Positions 1 through 7,911 of a DNA stretch of 64,000 nucleotides are shown here, one piece after another. Numbering within the stretch: position 1 is the first letter of the stretch; each line of letters starts with the position of its first letter. This DNA is from Mobilicoccus pelagius NBRC 104925. Lineage in GTDB: Bacteria > Actinomycetota > Actinomycetes > Actinomycetales > Dermatophilaceae. The notes under the pieces are model-generated. The model did no database searches. It saw only the letters and a program-made list of their open reading frames with translations, and was not told the DNA's origin. The stretch lies in NCBI RefSeq assembly GCF_000247995.1, contig NZ_BAFE01000091.1:35982-99981 (forward strand). Direction: 5' to 3'. The position numbers were made by a program, and so were the translations under genes.

Positions 1-196
1 GGCACTCGTCCGGTCCGATGTATGCGGTGCGTAGTCCTGCCGAACGGAGTGCCCGGGCGACGGCCTCAGGGCAACCCGGCAGGGTGGCCGGGCCCCTGTA
101 GACGACGGCGTCGGGGAGCGCCCCGCCCGCCCCGGCCGTGAGGGTGGGCCGCGGGCCGGTGGCGAGCCGGAGCAGCCGGTCGAGGAGGCCCGTCAC
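1..196 (-). CDS. Partial BPL_N-like (biotin-protein-ligase N-terminal domain) protein, N-terminus only
   Basis: An open frame of 65 codons runs from a GTG at 196 to the window edge without a stop. The GTG overlaps the TGA of the preceding membrane-protein gene (GTGA), so it is the third gene of the minus-strand operon. The translation contains VVYRGPATLPGCPEAV followed by an alternating beta/alpha pattern and YIGPDE. This resembles the start of the BPL_N family (glutamine-amidotransferase-like fold, domain at the N-terminus of yeast biotin ligase), whose members open with a V-Y-x-G-P-G...PG motif. Family assignment is from memory of the motif; the catalytic part lies outside the window, so function and length are unknown. 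The frame has the same codon bias as its neighbours, and the GTGA junction repeats the one upstream, supporting it as real coding sequence. Confidence 0.6.
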   Translation of the reverse strand, partial: MTGLLDRLLRLATGPRPTLTAGAGGALPDAVVYRGPATLPGCPEAVARALRSAGLRTAYIGPDEC

Positions 197-1500
197 GGCT
201 GCTCGGAGGCGGAGAGGGCGGTGGCGCCGGACCCACGGGCCGCCCTCGCGGGGACGGACCCACGCGGGGCCGGGGCGATCACGTGGGTGATGCGGGCGAC
301 GACCCACTCGAGCGGCCCCTTAGCGAAGAAGGAGCTCCAGACGAGCGCGAAGGTGAACAGGACGACGACGTGCGTGAGGAAGGCGAGGCCGTCCGGCAGG
401 CCGTCGAGCGGTTCGATGAGGAGCACGTGCGCGGAGTAGAGGGTGAGGGTCATGCTGCCGGGCGCGGCGAGGACCCGCAGGAGGGGCCCGACGGCGACCG
501 CGAGCGCAAGGCACAGGCCGAGGGTGAGGAGCGCGATCCCGATCGTGTAGAGCAGGTCGAGGGGGGTGCCGCTGTGTGGGGCGTTGATCGCCAGCCACCA
601 GGGGGAATCGGCAGGAAGCACCCCGTCGCCGCCCCAGAGGAGGCGCTCGGTGAACGTCTCGAAGTCGGTGTGCCCGGAGACGTCCTCCGCGACGCGCTCG
701 CGGACGCCGGACGAGACGAGGAGACGTGTCACGGCGACGACGGCCGCGGTGAGGGCCGACCCGCCGAGAACGAGGCGGGCGACGACCCGACGGCTGCCGA
801 GTGCCGTGCGGCCGACGCCGAGCCCCACCGCGATGTAGGCCAGCCAGGTGAGGACGGGGAACGTCCCGGCGACGAGGACCGTCCAGGCGAAGCGACCGGG
901 CTCCCCGAGCAGCGTCGTGAACGTGAGGTTGGACAGATCCGCCGCGGGCCGTGACAGGCGGAGCAGGTGACTGAGGACGGGGGCGACCACGGCCCAGCCG
1001 AGGCCGAGCCCGATGAGCATCTTCGGGCGTAGTGGCAGGAGCACCGTGGCGGCGAGGAACATGCCGCCGAGGTAGGGGAGGATGACGTAGGCGGCGTCGT
1101 CGGAGACGGCGTAGCCGAGGGTGAGCCCGATCGCGGCGATGAGGAGACCGCGTACGAGAGGGGTCACCGCGGCGCGGGCCCAGGCCCCGCCACGGGGTGG
1201 GCGGGTGCGTCCGGTCATGAACGCGATACCGACGCCACCGAGCAGCGCGAACAGCGCGGCGGACTTGCCGGAGAAGAGCTGCCAGGCGAGTGTGACGTCG
1301 CCGTCGTCGGTCGCAGCGGACATCGTGTGGACGGCGATCATGCCGACGAGGGCGACGCCGCGGGCGACGTCGACCCCGACGAATCTCCCTGCTGGGACGC
1401 GGCCCGTGGCGAGGGGCCGGGCGGGCGGTTCGGTCGTCTCCTCGCAATCGTGGGCGAGGTGTTCGAGCGGCGGGCCCGCCACGGTGTCGGGGGTGTTCAC
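193..1500 (-). CDS. Multi-spanning membrane protein, HGSNAT/DUF418-like acyltransferase
   Basis: A 435-residue integral membrane protein with about ten hydrophobic helices. After a hydrophilic N-terminus (about 40 residues) it has GRFVGVDVARGVALVGMI then FSGKSAALFALLGGVGI, the pattern of the heparan-alpha-glucosaminide N-acetyltransferase / DUF418 membrane families (first helix R-G-x-A-L-x-G-M, followed by a short loop rich in small residues). These families move or are proposed to move acyl groups across the membrane; the substrate here is unknown. The start is a GTG overlapping the TGA of the NRPS gene (GTGA), and its own stop overlaps the next GTG. Such coupling suggests stoichiometric expression with the Pls-like NRPS, so it may modify or export that enzyme's product (inference). 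Other possibility: a general small-molecule permease of the same fold. Confidence 0.7.
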   Translation of the reverse strand: MNTPDTVAGPPLEHLAHDCEETTEPPARPLATGRVPAGRFVGVDVARGVALVGMIAVHTMSAATDDGDVTLAWQLFSGKSAALFALLGGVGIAFMTGRTRPPRGGAWARAAVTPLVRGLLIAAIGLTLGYAVSDDAAYVILPYLGGMFLAATVLLPLRPKMLIGLGLGWAVVAPVLSHLLRLSRPAADLSNLTFTTLLGEPGRFAWTVLVAGTFPVLTWLAYIAVGLGVGRTALGSRRVVARLVLGGSALTAAVVAVTRLLVSSGVRERVAEDVSGHTDFETFTERLLWGGDGVLPADSPWWLAINAPHSGTPLDLLYTIGIALLTLGLCLALAVAVGPLLRVLAAPGSMTLTLYSAHVLLIEPLDGLPDGLAFLTHVVVLFTFALVWSSFFAKGPLEWVVARITHVIAPAPRGSVPARAARGSGATALSASEQP

Positions 1501-4500
1501 GAACGGACTCCTCGGGGGGCACGGGCCGTCTCCTGGGCGGGGATGCCCGACCAGCGGGTGGCTTCGGGCAGGGACTCGCCCTTCATGACGAGAGACAGAG
1601 GGGAGAGGCGGGCGTCGTCGCCGACGTGCGTGGAGTAGAGGACGACGGAACGCATGCCGACCTCGGCGCGGTCGCCGACCTCGACGACGTTCATCTTCAT
1701 GACGCGGTCCTCGAACAGGTGGGTCTGGAGGGAGACCTCGGTGCCCACGTAGACGTCGTCACCGAGGTGGACGAGATCGAACTCGGTCATGTACGTCGTG
1801 TTGAGGAGGGCACGTCGGCCGACCCGCACGCCGAACAGTCGCAGGACGGGGCCGAGCATCGGGGTGCCGGTGAGCATCTGGAGCAGTACGGGGACGGCGG
1901 CGCCCTCGTAGAGGCCGGTGACGAACTCGGTGCGGCGGACGAACCGGCTCCACAGCGGCTCGACGCGGGGGCGGTAACGCCCTGCGACGACCCATTTGGT
2001 CGCGGCGACGACGAGGACGGTGCCGACGGCGCAGGCAAGTGCGGTGAGGGGTGTGGTGAGAAGCATGAGCCACAACGGCGTGCCGGCCGCGGCGACCAGC
2101 GACGTGAGCCACAGGGTGGCGAACGTCGACAGTGCGAGAAGCGTCGACGGGGCGACGATACGGGCGAACTCGATGAGGTAACGCTCGACGACCCGACGGC
2201 GGCCCGGGTGGAACGTCTCTGCGTCGCCGTACCCCTCGTACACCTCGCGGCGGGGGAGATAGATGGCGGGGCTGCCGAGCCAGGAGGTGCCCTCGGGCAC
2301 GCCACCCGCGGGGGGGACGGACCCGACGCCGAGCAGGGAGCCGTCGCCCAGATCGGTGCCCGAGGGGACGAGGGAGGCGTTGCCGACGAAGGCGCGTCGA
2401 CCGACCTCGGTGGGGCGGAACGCGACGTGGTGGTGGCAGTAGGTGGCGCCGCCGATGTTCGCCATGTCGGCGACGAAGGACTCCTCGCCGATCGTGAGGA
2501 GGTCCGGATCGATATTGGCGATCGTCGACACCTCTGCGCCGCGGCCGATCCTCGCGCCGAGGCGGCGAAGCCACGGCGGGGTGTAGAGGGTCGCGTACAG
2601 CGTGTTCGTGAGGAGCAGGCTCGATTCGAGGAGCTTGTCGGCGAACCACTTGTCGACGCCGAGGCCGGAGCGCAGGTGACGGACACCGAGGGGTGTCCGA
2701 GGCAGACCGAACCGGCGGAGCCAGAGGATGAGTCCGCAGGCGGTGGCGACGAACACGGGCCCGGTGAGGAAGGTGACGGCGAGGGCGACGCCGTCGTTCG
2801 CGACGAGGAGGACCCACCAGACCACGACGACGACGGGCAGGAGGGCCGCGAGGGGGAGGAACTCGAGGGCGACGAGGCCGGCGACGAAGCGGCGACGCAG
2901 CGCCGGACTCCATGTGCGGGGGGCCCTGTCGCACGAGGCCATGAGGGTGAGGGCGGGGTCGGACTGGCTCTCCTGGCGGGTGGCGGGGGATCCCGTCCAC
3001 ACCTCGTCGGGACCGGTGAGCTGCCCCGGGCGCAGGGTCGATTGCGGCCCGAGGTAGGAGCGCGGGCCGAGCTCGCACGGGCCGGGCAGGACGGCCTGGG
3101 CGGCAACGGTGGCGTCGCTCTCGACGACGACGCGCCCGATGACGAGGCGCCCGTCGCGGACGGCGTAGGCCGCGAGGTGGGAGGCGTACCCGACGGAGGC
3201 GCCCGCCCCGACGCGGACCATCGTCGGCAACGGCACACGCGTCGTGCCGATGTGTGCCTCCTCGTGGACGTCGGCCCCGGCGAGACGCAGGTATCCGGGC
3301 GCGAAGGCCGAGCCTGCGAGGTTGGTGAGAGGGGAGAGCCCCATGGCCTTCTCGACGAGCCACACGCGGAGGTGGGTGAGCCCGTAGAGGGGGTGGGCTC
3401 CCTCCCGGAGGCCGTGGCCGACGATCCGTGCCGTGGCGAGGGGCAGCACCCACCGCACCGTGAGGTAGTTGAGCGGGAAGGTGAGCACGAGGTGCTGGAG
3501 CATGAGGGCGCTCGGCACGCCGTCGTGCCACCAGTAGATGACGGCCACGGGCAGGAACGTGAACGCGGTGAGAAGGATGACGAGCGCGGCCTGGGCTGCG
3601 CCGAAGAGGGCCGTCCTCGCGGTCGAGGGGGTGCGGGGTGGGTCGGTGGGGAGGAGGTCTTCGCCGAGGAGGTCCTCGTCCTGCGGGATGTCGTCGTCGA
3701 GACCGCGAAGCGCGACGTGCTCGGCGAGTCCACGGACGGTGGGGTTGGCGTAGAGGTCCATCACCGAGAGGGAGGCGCCGCGCGAGTCCCTGCGCAGTGC
3801 CGATGTGACGCCGGCGGCGACGAGGGAGTGGCCGGAGAGGTCGGCGAAGAAGTCGGCGGTGACGGAGAGCGCCTCGGGGGCGAGGCCGAACGCGTGCGCC
3901 CACACCGTACGGACCCACTCCTCCTCCGGGGTCGCGGGCGGGATGATCTCACCGTCGCCCCCGATGATGCGGGTGCTCGTCGGGTCGGGCAGGGCCTTGC
4001 GGTCCACCTTGCCGCTGGGGAGCATCGGCAGCGCCTCGGACCGCTCCATGAACGCGGGAACCATGTACGGCGGCAGTGCGTCGCGCATCGCGGCGTGGAT
4101 GCGGGGGAAGACCTCGCCGGCCTCCGCGCCCTCGGCGAGAACGAGGTAGGCGGCCAGTTCGTCCCCCGACGCTCCGGAGCGCAGGTGCTTGACGGCGGCG
4201 GTCGGCACCTGCGGGTCGCGCATCATGACGCTCTCGATCTCGCCGAGGTCCACGCGGTGGCCGCGGATCTTCACCTCCGCGTCGGCACGTCCGAGGTACA
4301 CGATCTCGCCGTGCTCGTCGATGCGGGCGAGATCGCCGGTGCGGTAGATGCGTCCTCGTGAGGGGTCGGTCGGGTGTGGGATGAACCGGTCGGCGGTGAG
4401 GTCGGGTCGGTTGAGATACCCGGCGGCGACGCCGATGCCGCCGATGGCCAGTTCACCGTCCTGCCCGTCGGGGACGGGCTGTCGGTTCTCGTCGAGGATG

Positions 4501-5552
4501 ACGGCCGTATAGGTGGGGACGGGCACCCCGATCGTCACGGGCTTGCCCGGATGGAGTTCGCCGACCGTGCACGTGACGGTCGTCTCGGTAGGTCCATAGG
4601 TGTTGAGCATGCGTCGACCGGTGGACCACCGGGCGACGAGTTCGGCGGGACACGCCTCGCCTCCGACCATGAGTGCCCGGATGGAGGGGATCTGCCGTTC
4701 CACGGTGGAGAGCACGGTGGGCACACACAGGAGCAGGGTGATGCGTCGATCTTCGAGGAAACGGGTGAGTCCTTCGCCGACCCGGCGGCCGTCGGTGGGG
4801 CCGGCGACGATGGTCGCCCCGGTGGCCCACGTGGGCCAGACCTCCTCGATGGCGAAGTCGAACGAGATCGTCATGCCCTGGTAGACGCGATCGCTGGGGA
4901 GGACCTCGTACAACTCGGTGATGACGTGGATGAAGTTGCAGATGCTCGGTTGCCGCACGTCGACGCCCTTGGGGCGGCCGCTCGACCCTGAGGTGTAGAT
5001 GATGTAAGCGGTGATGTCGGCGTCGTCACCGTCGAAGGGGAGGGCCGGCCGGTCGACGGGCGCGTGGGCGAGTTCGTCGGCGACGAGGTCGAGGTAGACG
5101 CTCGGCGCGGGGAGGGCCCCGACGCGCTCGCGCAGCATGGACGAGGTGAGGAGGACGACCAACTCTGCGTCCTCGACGAAGTACTCGAGTCGGTCCTGGG
5201 GGCTCTGCGGATCGATGGGGACGAACACGGCCCCGGCCTTCTGGGCGGCGAGGAGCGCGACGTACAGCTCGGGTGACCGTTCGAGGAACAGGCCGACCCG
5301 TACACCCGGGGTGACGTACCCCTCGGCGATCAGGTGGTTCGCGAGCTGGTTCGCCCGCCGTTCCAGTTCGGCGTAGGTGAAGCTGCCGCCCTCCCACTCC
5401 AGGGCGATCGATTCCGGCACGACCTCGGCGGTGGCCTCGAAGTAGTGGTGCATCCGTCGTTGCAGCGGGGGGCGGCAAGGCCGTTCGGGACCGGCCGCGG
5501 GGTGGTCGACCCGCCTGTCGTCGGTCGTGCGCGCGCTAGCGCTGAAGGTCAT
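1497..5552 (-). CDS. Pls-type single-module NRPS (A-T plus membrane/left-handed beta-helix C-terminal region)
   Basis: A 1351-residue protein with the architecture of epsilon-poly-L-lysine synthetase and relatives. The adenylation domain (about residues 35-510) has the core motifs in order: FTYAELERRANQLA, KAGAVFVPID, YIIYTSGSSGRPKG (184-197), NTYGPTET (317-324), YRTGDLAR, KIRGHRVDLGEIES and LPSGKVDRKAL. A carrier domain follows with FFADLSGHSLVA; Ser576 is the phosphopantetheine site. The C-terminal half holds about six transmembrane helices alternating with three soluble blocks rich in hexapeptide (left-handed beta-helix, acyltransferase-like) repeats, matching the tandem C1-C3 arrangement described for Pls. 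There is no canonical condensation or thioesterase domain. By homology it would activate one amino acid and polymerise or couple it at the membrane. A D at the '235' and E at the '239' pocket positions hint at a basic substrate (inference). The stop overlaps the next GTG. Confidence 0.88.
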   Translation of the reverse strand: MTFSASARTTDDRRVDHPAAGPERPCRPPLQRRMHHYFEATAEVVPESIALEWEGGSFTYAELERRANQLANHLIAEGYVTPGVRVGLFLERSPELYVALLAAQKAGAVFVPIDPQSPQDRLEYFVEDAELVVLLTSSMLRERVGALPAPSVYLDLVADELAHAPVDRPALPFDGDDADITAYIIYTSGSSGRPKGVDVRQPSICNFIHVITELYEVLPSDRVYQGMTISFDFAIEEVWPTWATGATIVAGPTDGRRVGEGLTRFLEDRRITLLLCVPTVLSTVERQIPSIRALMVGGEACPAELVARWSTGRRMLNTYGPTETTVTCTVGELHPGKPVTIGVPVPTYTAVILDENRQPVPDGQDGELAIGGIGVAAGYLNRPDLTADRFIPHPTDPSRGRIYRTGDLARIDEHGEIVYLGRADAEVKIRGHRVDLGEIESVMMRDPQVPTAAVKHLRSGASGDELAAYLVLAEGAEAGEVFPRIHAAMRDALPPYMVPAFMERSEALPMLPSGKVDRKALPDPTSTRIIGGDGEIIPPATPEEEWVRTVWAHAFGLAPEALSVTADFFADLSGHSLVAAGVTSALRRDSRGASLSVMDLYANPTVRGLAEHVALRGLDDDIPQDEDLLGEDLLPTDPPRTPSTARTALFGAAQAALVILLTAFTFLPVAVIYWWHDGVPSALMLQHLVLTFPLNYLTVRWVLPLATARIVGHGLREGAHPLYGLTHLRVWLVEKAMGLSPLTNLAGSAFAPGYLRLAGADVHEEAHIGTTRVPLPTMVRVGAGASVGYASHLAAYAVRDGRLVIGRVVVESDATVAAQAVLPGPCELGPRSYLGPQSTLRPGQLTGPDEVWTGSPATRQESQSDPALTLMASCDRAPRTWSPALRRRFVAGLVALEFLPLAALLPVVVVVWWVLLVANDGVALAVTFLTGPVFVATACGLILWLRRFGLPRTPLGVRHLRSGLGVDKWFADKLLESSLLLTNTLYATLYTPPWLRRLGARIGRGAEVSTIANIDPDLLTIGEESFVADMANIGGATYCHHHVAFRPTEVGRRAFVGNASLVPSGTDLGDGSLLGVGSVPPAGGVPEGTSWLGSPAIYLPRREVYEGYGDAETFHPGRRRVVERYLIEFARIVAPSTLLALSTFATLWLTSLVAAAGTPLWLMLLTTPLTALACAVGTVLVVAATKWVVAGRYRPRVEPLWSRFVRRTEFVTGLYEGAAVPVLLQMLTGTPMLGPVLRLFGVRVGRRALLNTTYMTEFDLVHLGDDVYVGTEVSLQTHLFEDRVMKMNVVEVGDRAEVGMRSVVLYSTHVGDDARLSPLSLVMKGESLPEATRWSGIPAQETARAPRGVRS

Positions 5553-5792
5553 GGCGAGGTCACCCGGTCTCTTCCGTGCTCCGACACCGTGAGGGCTTCG
5601 GAATCCTCGGCCCCCCTCGGACCGACCCCCCCGGTGTGTCTGGACGACTGTCCTGAACGAACGACACGGTAGCGCCCGCGGTGATGATCGGCCACCCGGT
5701 CAAGGCATCTCGTGAAGGGGGAGCGCTCAGGGCCGAGACCGGAGGTGCCGATCGGAAGGAGGCCGCCCCCCGGGCGGACCGGTCCGAGCCGG

Positions 5793-5817
5793 CGAGAGCC
5801 GGTGGGGCCGGCTCTCG
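5793..5817 (+). other. Leader hairpin upstream of the secreted hydrolase
   Basis: A perfect 10-bp stem (CGAGAGCCGG / CCGGCTCTCG) with a 5-nt loop lies directly upstream of the AGGAG ribosome-binding site of the hydrolase gene. It sits in the 285-bp intergenic region between the divergent NRPS and hydrolase genes. It could be an operator, an mRNA-stabilising leader or an attenuator; nothing else in the sequence separates these. Confidence 0.4.
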
Positions 5818-5837
5818 ACCCCATCCAGGAGATTCCC

Positions 5838-6659
5838 GTGGCCCTGTCCTTTTCCCGCCGTGCCGCCGTCGCTCTCGCCGCGGGCGCCGTCGCGGCCACC
5901 GTCGCCTCGGCTCCTCCCGCAGAAGCGGGGCGCCTGCAGCGTCACCGTGCCGCCGCATCTGCGCCGACAGCGCCCGACCGTCTCGGTGCCTCCTACACGG
6001 ACCGGGCGGGCACACGGTCCACGTATCACCTCTTCATCGCGTCCGTGCGCGGCGGGCGTCCGCGGGGCCTCGTCGTCTACCTCGACGGCGACGGCATGTA
6101 CGGGCACGACCATCCGCACTCGACGTGGGCACTCGGCGGGTCCCGCGGTGTCGTCGCACAAGCGGCGACCCGGGGATACGCCACCTTGTCGGTCCGGACG
6201 CCGGCCCGTGACGCGACGTTCTGGCGCAACGGCCAGGTGAACGCCGCCTACGTCGCCGCTCTGACGGAGAGCACGGCGCGCTCGCTCGGTGTGACGGACA
6301 TCTGGTTCGTCGGCTACTCCGGCGGGTCGCAGCTCCTCACGAAGCACCTGCTGCCCACCCACGGAGGGCGGCTCGCCACGGGTGGCGTCGTCGTCACCGG
6401 CGGGGGCGGGGCGCCGGCGCGAGGTGCGGCGATGCCCGTCCCGTCGCGGGTCCCGCTGCTCTGGTACACCGGGTCGCTCGACGACGGCAGGGGGACCGAC
6501 GACGGGTACGACGCGCTCGACGACGCGAAGCGCGGCGCGGCGTGGTACCGCGCCCGGGGGGCCAAGGTGTCCCGCGTGGAACCCACGGGTCTCGACCACT
6601 CCGATCTCGGCGGCCGCTTCGGCATGGTCCTCGCGCGACAGCTCGACCGGTACCGCTGA
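5838..6659 (+). CDS. Secreted alpha/beta hydrolase, Tat/Sec signal
   Basis: A 273-residue exported hydrolase. The GTG at 5838 was chosen over upstream in-frame codons because AGGAG lies 6 nt before it and the protein then starts with a proper signal peptide: a twin-arginine-like FSRRAAVALAAGAVAATVASA ending at an Ala-x-Ala site before GRL. The body has an alpha/beta-hydrolase layout: VVYLDGDG (oxyanion side), nucleophile elbow VGYSGGS (serine near residue 161), strand LLWYTGSLDD, and a late GLDHSD histidine near 253. The family includes depolymerases and esterases (PHB depolymerase-like); substrate unknown. It is divergent from the Pls-type NRPS, so processing of an extracellular polymer is conceivable but is only an inference from position. 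Confidence 0.7.
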   Translation: MALSFSRRAAVALAAGAVAATVASAPPAEAGRLQRHRAAASAPTAPDRLGASYTDRAGTRSTYHLFIASVRGGRPRGLVVYLDGDGMYGHDHPHSTWALGGSRGVVAQAATRGYATLSVRTPARDATFWRNGQVNAAYVAALTESTARSLGVTDIWFVGYSGGSQLLTKHLLPTHGGRLATGGVVVTGGGGAPARGAAMPVPSRVPLLWYTGSLDDGRGTDDGYDALDDAKRGAAWYRARGAKVSRVEPTGLDHSDLGGRFGMVLARQLDRYR

Positions 6660-6776
6660 GCCGGTGTCGTCCTCGTCGCGGTTCCGGGCGGGTGTGGGCG
6701 GCGACGATGTGTCGTGTCGGGGTGGATGGCGCCTCGGGGGAGGGGGTGGCGGTGCAGGGCCCCCGGACGCCGCGGT

Positions 6777-7535
6777 TCAGGACTCGGTGTCGGTGAACGC
6801 CGACACCTCGTGGAGGCGGACGGCGAAGGGTGCGTCGCCCGCGACGGCGAGAGCGGCCGTGTAGCGGCCCCGGACGGGGAGGTCGGCCATCGTCACCGTG
6901 GGGCGGGGGACGGCCTCGTCGGTCCAGTCGAGGAGCGCCGGCGGGTGGTCGGGCGCGGTGACCCGCAGTCGGCGGGCGTCGACGCGCAGGCCGTGACCGG
7001 TCGCCTTGAGTACGGCCTCTTTGCGGCACCACCACACGGCCCGGGCGACCTCGCGTTCGGCGACGTCGAACTCGAGGAGCTCCCGAGCCTCCGCGGGGGT
7101 GAGTGCGACGCTCGCGAAGCCGGCGAAGCTCGTCCCGTCCCACCGCTCGACGTCGATGCCGACGGGGCGGTCGGCGCAGAGCGCGAGCACGATGCGGTCT
7201 CCCGTGTAGGAGAGGTTGACGTGCGGTGTGCCCGGGTCGGCCATGAGGGCGTCGGTGGGGGAGAGTCCCGGCGGCACGAGGCGGGGCTTTCCGTGCGGGC
7301 CTCCGCAGAGGACGCACCGACGGTGGAACCGCTGCTCCGCCTCGGGGACGCCCGCGTGTCGGGCGAGGGCGTACCGCAGCAGAGTGTGGGCGCTCACGTA
7401 GCCCGCCCGGTCGCGCGCACGGTGGAGCGTCGCGAGCGTGCCACGTTCCACGTCGTCGAGGAGATGGTCGGCCCACGGCGCGAAGTCGGTCGACGTCGAG
7501 TAGACGTGGACCTCGTCGCAGGCTGGCTCGTTCAC
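6777..7535 (-). CDS. 4'-phosphopantetheinyl transferase, Sfp type
   Basis: A 252-residue Sfp-type transferase that moves phosphopantetheine from CoA to carrier-domain serines. Visible motifs: HGKPRL (81-86), VGIDVER with the Mg-binding D128/E130, and WWCRKEAVLKATGHG (168-181), the W-x-x-K-E-A-x-x-K signature. A cysteine pair VLCGGPHG precedes the first motif, as in many actinobacterial members. I place the start at the GTG of GTG-AAC because AAGG lies 7-10 nt upstream; a GTG three codons earlier is possible. It is separated from the NRPS by the convergent hydrolase gene, but is the only PPTase of this type in the window and is a likely activator of Ser576 of that NRPS (inference). Confidence 0.88.
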   Translation of the reverse strand: MNEPACDEVHVYSTSTDFAPWADHLLDDVERGTLATLHRARDRAGYVSAHTLLRYALARHAGVPEAEQRFHRRCVLCGGPHGKPRLVPPGLSPTDALMADPGTPHVNLSYTGDRIVLALCADRPVGIDVERWDGTSFAGFASVALTPAEARELLEFDVAEREVARAVWWCRKEAVLKATGHGLRVDARRLRVTAPDHPPALLDWTDEAVPRPTVTMADLPVRGRYTAALAVAGDAPFAVRLHEVSAFTDTES

Positions 7536-7664
7536 GGGGCACACCTTATGTCCGCGTGGTGACGTGCCTCACGTGATCCATGGATGCGGCGTCGGTGACC
7601 GTCGGGGGGCGTCCCCGACAGGGTGCGGTGTCGCGTCGCCATCCGGCCGCGTCGGCGTCACCGT

Positions 7665-7670
7665 TACACT
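7665..7670 (+). promoter_or_regulatory. -10 element of the tRNA-Arg gene
   Basis: TACACT fits TANNNT and lies 10 nt before the mature tRNA 5' end, so transcription would begin a few bases upstream of the tRNA. No convincing -35 is visible. Confidence 0.4.
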
Positions 7671-7680
7671 TCGACACGCT

Positions 7681-7754
7681 GCCCCCATAGCTCAGCCGGA
7701 TAGAGCAAGAGCCTTCTAATCTCTAGGTCGCAGGTTCGAATCCTGCTGGGGGCG
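7681..7754 (+). tRNA. tRNA-Arg (anticodon TCT)
   Basis: A 74-nt cloverleaf with acceptor GCCCCCA/TGGGGGC and discriminator G, D-arm GCTC...GAGC, anticodon loop CTTCTAA giving TCT (reads AGA), and T-arm GCAGGTTCGAATCCTGC. No CCA is encoded. The last anticodon-stem pair is C-T. It serves the rare AGA codon in this GC-rich genome. Confidence 0.95.
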
Positions 7755-7911
7755 CTCATCATTCGACGCCGCCGATGCGGTGTCCGGGACGGCGCGGGCC
7801 GTCCTTCCTCGCCGTCAGTCGCGGAGGAACTCGGCGCGGCGTACGGCTCGGTCGAAGGGCGCGGGGGGCCGCTTCGCCGGTACCGTGGTGGGCCACGAGA
7901 AAGGGCACACG

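Noticed and set aside
1626..4361. 911-codon plus-strand open frame opposite the NRPS gene
   Set aside because: Its translation is an Asp/Glu/Gly/Arg-rich composition typical of the antisense frame of GC-biased genes, with no domain; the minus-strand frame has all adenylation motifs.
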